Assembly: GCF_023101765.2 (NCBI RefSeq) | Contig: NC_064217.1 | Location: 11,567,788-11,631,787 of the forward strand | From: Spodoptera frugiperda | Lineage: Eukaryota > Arthropoda > Insecta > Lepidoptera > Noctuidae | Reading direction: 5' to 3' | DNA length: 64,000 bases | Part shown: positions 50,001 to 59,000 of the stretch, piece by piece | Numbering within the stretch: position 1 is the first letter of the stretch | Layout of the letters: the number at the start of each line of letters is the position of its first letter | The notes under the pieces: model-generated | The model's input: only the letters and a program-made list of their open reading frames with translations | Told to the model about the DNA's origin: nothing | The model's database searches: none | Made by a program: the position numbers and the translations under genes

Positions 50001-53000
50001 ATGAATAATGCACTATGCACTTAATTAATTTCTATATATTTTTTTAATTAATCAGTTTCGTGGTCAGTCATTTGTAAGTACCTACGTATTATGCATACGT
50101 AGATGAGTGCATATTGCAAGACAGTCACGTACGCCTTACAAAGTGACGCATTAGAGATCCACTTAGCTCCCCAATCTATATAAAGTGATAAGTAAAAATA
50201 ATATGAAATATTGAATTATACTTGTGGTTAGTGTGACGAATAACGTAGGTAATATACGTAATAATTGCTCTTCGATTAATAAATACTTTATGGGGAAACC
50301 TCTTATGACTTAATTTAAACCACATATTTTGTTATCATCTTGGCTGATGATATACGAAATATGAGCGAAATAAGCCCAGTAGTTACGTCAAAAAGTGAGT
50401 AATTATGAGCTAATTTGAACTCTCTTTACAAATATGGCAATGCAACAGCCGCGCCGTATGTCCCTAACATTCCTAGACAACCTACAACATTAAAGCTCTT
50501 CTGTGATCAAGGAACATGAAGCTGTTCACACAGAATTTAATACTATTGGTTAATTTAATAATTTATTTTGTTTCAAATTTTTTTTTTTAATTTTCGGTTT
50601 TCGTTGAAATATTTAGTTGTATTATGCTTCAATAGACGCATATTACTTGTAGTTTCATTTAAGTAATACATATAAGTGATGTCTATTTTATAGTCTTACG
50701 CCCGAATACTCAAACGCTACTATATCGTGCTATCTCTGTCATTTTATAAAGAATTGATAGTGACAGAACTACATTTGAGAGCGTCTTCAAATTGAGTGGC
50801 GTTTGAGTATTCGGGCATTAATAAAATAAGTAGACCTATACGAATACAGAATTTAGGACCTAATTTTTATGTCTGACATATCTAATCTCAATTCCACAGA
50901 TAATGCCGCGCGCCCAAAACGCACACGCCATAGTCAACGCCGGTTTTCTTTTCAAACTGGATACAGCCAAAAATATCAAGTCTGCAAACATTATTTATGG
51001 AAACATCAGTCCTACGTTTATTAAAGCGACACAGACAGAAAGCCTGCTCGTTGGACAGAACTTGTTTACCAATGAGGTGTTGTTGAGAGCTCTCAAGAAG
51101 TTGGAAGAAGAGATAGTTCCAGTGGAGATGCCAACGGAACCTTCTGTAAGCTGCAGGAAGAGCTTGGCTTTGGGATTGTTCTACAAGGTAAATTGCAAAG
51201 ATTTCTAGACTACTTTTATAAATTACTTACAAATTAACATAACGTGAGGTTGGAGCACAGGGCTACCCCTAAAACTGGATTTGAAAAAGGTAGTAGTACG
51301 GCCCCAAGTCATTGTAAGAAGCTAGCTTATGGTATAAGCCGGTAAACGAGCAGACGGATCACCTGATGATAAGCAAGCGCCACCGCCCATAGACACCCGA
51401 AACACCAGAGGCGTTACAAGAGCGTTGCCGGCCTTTTGGGGGTTAGGAATTTAAGGGTTGTCCCCCGATTCCCCAAATCGAGGATTGGGAAGATTGGTAA
51501 TGGGGGTAATTGAGCCTCCGTTAACCTAACTCACACAGCGCAACACAACGCGTTGTTTCACGTCGGTTTTCGGTGAGGTCGTGGTATCACTCCAGTCGAG
51601 CCGGCCCGTTCGTGCCGAAGCATGGCCCTCCCACACTTACTAACCAACGGAGCTTAGATTTGTGAGCGTTTTTTAAAAGGCTTTTCTATTTAGGGATCAA
51701 TCAAATAAGCAATCTTATTTCAACAATTTCAGGCAGTACTATCACATTTCTTGGACGTGAACCCCCGGTATAAGTCTGGAGGCGGTATGTTGGAGCGGCC
51801 CGTGTCGCGAGGCACACAGAGCTACGAGACAGACAAGACATTATGGCCGCTCAATAAACCGGTTCCTAAACTTGAAGCACTTGCACAGGTATTATAACTT
51901 TGGTGTATTTTGTTTTTATTTGGTTTCAAGTAAATACATTTTTTTAAATTATTTCTGATTAATGATAATGATGATAATGATTAATGCAAACGTTCTTCTT
52001 TCAAGTCTCCAAACGTTGATTATGACCCCAACGGAGATCGTTAGGATTATGGAAATCATGTTTTTCTGTATGTTTTTGTAATGGTATACCTACGTACAGC
52101 TTATTCACTCCTTTTTCCAGTGTTCCGGTGAAGCTAGATACGTGTGTGACATAAACAATGGCCTGCGAGCAGTGCACGTAGCCTTCGTGCTGTCCACCGT
52201 CTGCCGAGCCGAGCTGGAGCATTTCGATGCTACCGAGGCGCTGGTGAGCACTTCAATAAAATTAATTTCATTATTATGTCATCGCATATTCACGTAACTG
52301 TTTGACGAGGAACTCTACTAGTTTCAAGCCATGCAAGAGACTCATATTCATGATTTTCTTTCGTTCTTTCTATTTTAGGGAACAGAGAGTAAAGTTCCCT
52401 AAGAAAAGGAGGATCCTCCGACCAGGCGAGGTGATCAGCCTGGCGGGCTTTCTGCCCAACTGTTGTACGTTGGGATTTTCTATCCATGTTAATTCGCATG
52501 CAATGCAGGATATTTGTGACGTCATCCGTTGATTTGCTCGTCGATAGTCTATGTGCGACTTCTGTCATCTGTCACTTGTCACTTGTCAATGTGTCGCCAC
52601 ATCAATCCCCCCCAAGACCGGAGGTCGATCCTGTTGAGACGGCTGTCGATGCTTGAGATGAGCGGTGCCAGAGCCAGTGTAGAATGTCCCTAGTTCCAGT
52701 GAGTCGGAACTGTGCCGCTGAATGCCCAGTGAGTCGGGTGAGCGGTGCAGGGTGATACTCCAGTGAGTCGGAGTAGTGAGGCTCGCAGTGTCCCACGGTG
52801 AGTCGGGGAATTGATGCTGCGAGGGTAGGTGCGTAGTGGCTGGCGTCTGCGTTGACGGGAGGAAGACGTCCTCAGACCGTGTGCAGAGAGTGCTGTGCCT
52901 AGACGCTGATGGGGCCGTAGGGAAGAACCAGGCTGCATATCTTCGATGTAGCGTGTGGTGGTCCCTGATGAGGCCGAGGATGCTGGTTGGCTGCGACTTG

Positions 53001-56000
53001 ATTACCGCTCAGCGGAGAAGTGATGGGTGAGGGAGATGGCGATAAGGATGACGGTGCTGATCTGCTCCGTGAAGGTTGGTTTCAATCACGTCGGAGTCAC
53101 CACTTTAGGGAACAGAGAGTAAAGTTCCCTAAGAAAAGGAGGATCCTCCGACCAGGCGAGGTGATCAGCCTGGCGGGCTTTCTGCCCAACTGTTGTACGT
53201 TGGGATTTTCTATCCATGTTAATTCGCATGCAATGCAGGATATTTGTGACGTCATCCGTTGATTTGCTCGTCGATAGTCTATGTGCGACTTCTGTCATCT
53301 GTCACTTGTCACTTGTCAATGTGTCGCCACACTATTATGCTATCGGCTTACTCACGTAACTAGGAACTTGACGAGTTTCAAGCCATGCTAGACACAGTAG
53401 CGTGACCATTGCCGCGTCGTGTCGCGACACACGACGCGGCAATGAATGATAGAAATGAAAGCTGCTCATGAATACGAGCCTCTAGCATGGCTTGGAACTA
53501 GTCAAGTTCCTGGTCAAACAGTTAGGTAAGTAAGCCGATAACATAACGAATAATTTGTGGATAATCAAATGGAAGCTTTAAAAGCGTTTTGTAGGTGTAC
53601 CCCAATTAACCACGTCCAATATGCTCAGAAAATTCCAGGAGTCGTTGCCGTCTTCAGCTCCAAGGACATACCAGGAAGGAACTCCTTTACTCCCAATGAG
53701 GTTCCTTGGATGGCACTCGACGAAGAGATCTTTGCGTCCAAGAATGTTTACTACTACGGTCAGCCAATAGGCGTTGTAGCAGCCGTTTCTAGAAGAACAG
53801 CATTAGCTGCTGCAGAGCTGGTCAAAGTGAAGTATAAGAAGCTGGCTGGCAAACCTGTCCTGACTATTAAGGACGCTTTGGAATCACCTGATAAGGAGAA
53901 AAGAGTGAGTAGACCAGTAAAGTAGTATCTACAATAGATTCAACTTTTTCCTGTATTTTCTTATCGTATCTATTAGAAATGGAGGCTACCATTTTTCTGC
54001 TCACCAGATGGCGCTAGTCTTAGCCGTTAAGGTCTTTTGCGTCCAATCATGATGAATGTTAAAATCATTTAGCCACGGAACCCTAAAAATATCCAATACA
54101 CAATATAGCAAAAAAAAAGGTAATTTAAAAAACTAAAAAGCGCGATTGCGTTTCTTTATAATATGAAACTGAAAAAAAACAAAAACATGAAAGTCATCGT
54201 AAAATTGAAGCAGTCGGGACCTATTCTAGAAAGCCAGCCGTATGTGCCCTCACAAATCTTTATATTTAAAATGGGTCCCGACATCTTAAATTTTACGATG
54301 ACTTTCTTGTTTAACGCAGTCGGGTTTTTTAGTTTTTTAAATTACCTTTTTTTATTTTATTTCTTTTAGTTTTTGTGTTGTGTTAGTGTCACTCTCACAA
54401 TAAATACGAATCTAACGACACCTCTCAAGTCAAAATCCATCAAGCCGTTTAGGCTGCAGAGCGTGCCAAACAATTATACATACATACATACATACATACA
54501 TACATACATACATACATACATACACTCGAAAAAAAACATAACCCTCCTTCTGGCGCAGTCGGGTAAAAAAAAGATAAATGCCCTCTCACTATACTAGCGA
54601 TCTGATTGGATGTTTATCAAAAACACCGGAAAAGTCAGCTAAAGCCCAATCAGATTGATAAATCTTCTTTACAGTTGGTTACAAATACTACTTCTTATTT
54701 TCCAGCTCCGTAAAGACGCAGCAATAGAACCGACTTCCAAAGGCACTGACATCCAGCACACAATAACTGGTACCTTCAACGTTCCCTCGCAGTACCACTA
54801 CACCATGGAGACCCAGAGCTGTTCCACGCAGGTCACGGAGAACGGGCTGGTGGTCAGGTCATCCACCCAGTGGATGGACCTCGTGCATGTAGCTGTGTCC
54901 AAAGCACTCAATATTGATGAGAACCGGTACGTTCTTTTGTGTCTTTTTGTTTCTGCTGACCAGGAGATAATATAACGGCTTTGATTTTTTGAAGCAAAGT
55001 ATTGTTCTATCTTGTCCTGAGAATAATGTGGTAGATACTTCTTATGGACCATTTCATAATTGATTTTATCTTTGAAATAATCAAATCATAAATAATAGCT
55101 TATTTTTTATTTTCCAAATATATTTGAAGAACATTTAATATTGATACAAATACACCCATCAAAACGTAAGTTCTTCCTTACAATTTCAACTATACAAAAA
55201 AAAAATCTAAATGTATTTCAAAGATGGAAATAGCTTGAAATCTACTTTAAACTTCTTCCATTACATTTCAGCGTTCTAGTGGAAGTGCCAAGAGTGGGCG
55301 GGGCGTACGGTGGCAAGGCGTCACGATCGGCACTGATAGCTTGCGCGTGCGCACTAGTCGCTCACAAGCTGAACAGGAGCGCTACACTTGTGATGCCTCT
55401 CACACAAAACATGCAAGCTATCGGCATGCGCAGTGCTTGCGAATTCCAGTATGAGGTAAGTGGGGAAATTTTAAGGCATTAGTAATCTTTGAGTAATACC
55501 TTGTATACGGAGTAATACACCATATTATTATCTACCTTCATAAAGACGAACGTTTTCAAACCTGTATTTTACAGCTACTTAATTGTTGATTATGTTCACA
55601 GTAATTTGTCATAATTATTATAGTCAGTCAACAACATTTTTAAACAAGTTTAATTAGGTAATTAGGAACCTGCTTACTGTTTGTGCACCACAGGTAATCT
55701 TCTTTATCATAATAACAATAATTCAGTTGATGACACAAAAAGGTTAATGACCGAACACAAGCCTGTTCTTGCTATAATTCCGATCGCCGTGTCATAACAC
55801 AATATTTTGAAAATTAAAACACGCAATAATATTTTTCCTCAAAGTATTACTGGGTGTTTTTTCGGTTTTCCAAAATTTCTCAGTAATAACACGGAGTCTG
55901 GAATTGTGCCCAGTATAATTATCGCAATAGGCTCACCCCTTATTTTATGAGAGAGAGATTTAGTTTGCATAATGGCATTACGTGCCGTTACGTGTACCTC

Positions 56001-59000
56001 TGCCTACCCCTTCAGGGATAAAAGGCGTGGAGTTGCACTCAATAATATTTTACCTGTCCCAGCAATAAAATCTTAGCAACCTAAACAAACCTGTTGAACT
56101 ACGAGTCAACCTTCCTAAGCCAACTTTTTAACTGTTATAGTGTGGAGTCAACAATGACGGTGTGGTGCAATACCTGAACGTCACCTACTACTCCGACAGT
56201 GGGTGCTCGTACAACGACTCCGCGGGAGCTGATATAGCCTCGTCCATCACCAACCTGTACTCCACGGACACCTGGAAGGTCACAGGGTACAGTGTTCTCA
56301 CTGATAAAGCGAGCACCACCTGGTGTAGAGCGCCTTGTAAGTCGATTTCTTGTTAATTTATTTTGTTTAGAGTGTTTCTTTTACGCCTTTGACTGCCGAC
56401 CGGTCACTATCTAATCTAGAAATCTAGTGTAGATTAAACACTGCCACTCCGGTCACCGGAGTAGAACTTTGTTTTTAAAGACGTAATGTTTGTAAAAGTT
56501 CAAACTTTGTCAAGTAGGTTAGTATCATATTTTACAATCAATGCATATTAAGGTAGTCACACCAACATCCTATTAGTGGCCACAGCTCAGCAAAGCTTCT
56601 TCTTAAATAGAGGTTTAGATTTAGGTAGTACTTGCACCAGTTTGGTACCTACTACAATCGTTTATTTAACTACATTGCTAACAATAGCACTTAGGTACAC
56701 ACTGGAATTTTTTGAGCTAGGTACTTAATAAAGCTTTAATTTTACTTTCTCCACTTCCAGCAACGACGGAAGGCATCGCCTTCGCAGAACACATAATGGA
56801 ACGAATCTCACACGCCACAAAGAAGGACCATGTCGAAGTAAGACTGAACAACCTATCACCGAAACACGACACCGTCAGAGAAATGATCTCATCGTTCAAA
56901 ATGGAGACTAATTTCGACGACAGAAAAGTTGAAATTACAAAATTCAACCAAGAAAACGCTTGGAGGAAACGTGGATTGAAACTGTCCATCATGTCTTATC
57001 CTATAGGATACTCCTGGAACTTCCCTGTGACGATATCGGTGTACCATGCTGATGGTACGATTGCTATTTCTCATGGGGGTATCGAAATGGGGCAAGGTAT
57101 CAACACAAAGATTGCCCAAGTGTGTGCCTATGCGTTAAAAGTTCCTCTAGAGAAAGTGAGTGTTAGAGGGAGTAACAGCTTCGTGTCTCCAAACTCCATG
57201 GCCTCTAATGGCAGCCTCACCAGCGATTCGGTTGCTTACGCTACTCTAAAAGCCTGTGAAGATCTCAATAAGAGGCTAGAACCAGCTAGAAAAGAACTGA
57301 ATGAACCGACATGGGAGCAAGTTGTCAATCAGGCCTACCAAAAAGGTTGGTAAACAGGGAAATATTTGTTTTACTACTATAATATGTAATAGGTATTTTA
57401 TTAAAAGGAAACAACGTGTTTATTTACATATTTATGGTAATGTTCTTTGCTAAAATTAACAGGTAGGTAAGTCCAGATTATTACGACCGAGTACCTAATA
57501 AAACTGTAGGTACCTACAGTATTGAGCAATAAGTACTAGGTATGTATTTCCTTATTTATTGTAATTAAACACTTATTTTTTTAATGAGGCTATGTAGGTG
57601 GTAGGTTGTAAAAGTCATCTCTTTTTGTATTGTAAAATTCGAAAATATCGGTTACGTACCTAGTAGGTACTTATATTTATTTCTACACTCTTTAATTTTC
57701 ATTCTTTTTTTCTCAAATCCCAAGGAATAAACCTTCAAGCGACATACATGACGTCACCAAACGACGGTCTCGTCGGGTACAATGTGTACGGCGTGTGCGC
57801 AGCCGAGGTGGAGCTTGATGTGCTGACGGGGAACCACATAGTGAGGCGGCTGGAACTCCTCGAGGATACGGGAGTCAGCATGAGTCCGGAGATCGATGTG
57901 GGACAAGTGAGTTGAAAAATTGTACTAGCCTCAGGGATGTTGGTAGGACAGTGGTCTCGTACCGCCGTGCACAGCGACGCTCAAGGGACACGCAGGTTTG
58001 CCTCGGGATGTGCCTTACATAGCGGTGTACTATAGGGGTTCCAAAGTTGGTCTATTAACAAGGCTTTTGATGGGGATAATCATCCAATCACTTCATTGGG
58101 CGAGGCGAGAGCGAGTGGCAGACTCTTACTGACTCAGGAAAACCACTCCGTTTCTACTCCTGCTTTTCGAGCCGGAGCTCGGTAACTCGGCTAGGTAGTA
58201 CGAAGCTCCAGACTGGCGGTAGCCTTGAGGACGGTTTTAGGGAGGTAGGAATTCCACACTCTCTAGTCGTTGTCTGTCTTTCTTCCTAAAAAGCTGGGTG
58301 CCTTTTGCAGGCTTTCCCCAGTCACAGAAAATGCGCGAAATCTAAGTACTTATTTACCTATTTACAGTAAATATCGAAAATTGTTCAATAACACTTAATA
58401 CCTACGATTCACAGATTGAAGGAGCCTTCGTTATGGGCTTAGGTCTGTGGACTTCAGAAAAGCTGGTCTTCGAAAAATCTTCTGGCCGTCTTCTGACGAA
58501 CAGGACCTGGACCTACAAACCACCTGGAGCCAAGGATATTCCAGTAGACTTCAGAATTATGTTCAGAAGAAACTCCAGTAACCCTGCTGGGGTACTGAGA
58601 TCCAAAGGTAAGCATATGCTTGAGGTTACCGGAGGCCCAATTACCCTCCTTCCCAATCTTCCCAATGATAAAATAATGATAAATGATAAATGATATTTAT
58701 TTCTGTAAATAGATTATAAAATAACACTTTTACACGTCAATATTTCAAATAGCTAGATGAGGCCGGCATTTCCTATCCGACTACTCTGAGAAGAAATGCC
58801 GAAACAAACTCAGAGGTCATAGTCTCTTTTAAAGTCCAGACAAAATCAATTAGAGATGTCGGAGAACCGTGCAAGTTTATTCTGTAGTGGTCTTTTGAGG
58901 AAAGAACCACAGCAGTTTGAGCGGACCTGTTCAGATGGCAGCACGCATGTGTCAGTTAACAATTAGCTCAGCTGACGGCTGTTGCTGAATGATCCGACGA

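Larger units (their letters stand above)
47502..51187 (+). other. AOX: aldehyde oxidase exons 6-10: FAD-binding domain
   Basis: Residues 233-499. The first flavin loop reads VAGNTGKG across the exon 6/7 junction. The second reads VRNVGTIGGNL across the exon 7/8 junction. Exon 10 covers the end of the flavin domain (FNAGF-like stretch NAHAIVNAGFLF). No frame break is present. Confidence 0.9.

Noticed and set aside
52690..52938. Minus-strand ORFs in a GC-rich stretch
   Set aside because: They lie in the middle of the miniature LTR element; high GC alone gives long frames and no protein family is recognisable.
53557..53628. Extension of AOX exon 13 leftward to an in-frame ATG or to the AG at 53594
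   Set aside because: Using the AG at 53594 adds 34 nt and breaks the frame, while the AG at 53628 joins exon 12 to give the expected ALKIPGVVAVFS.
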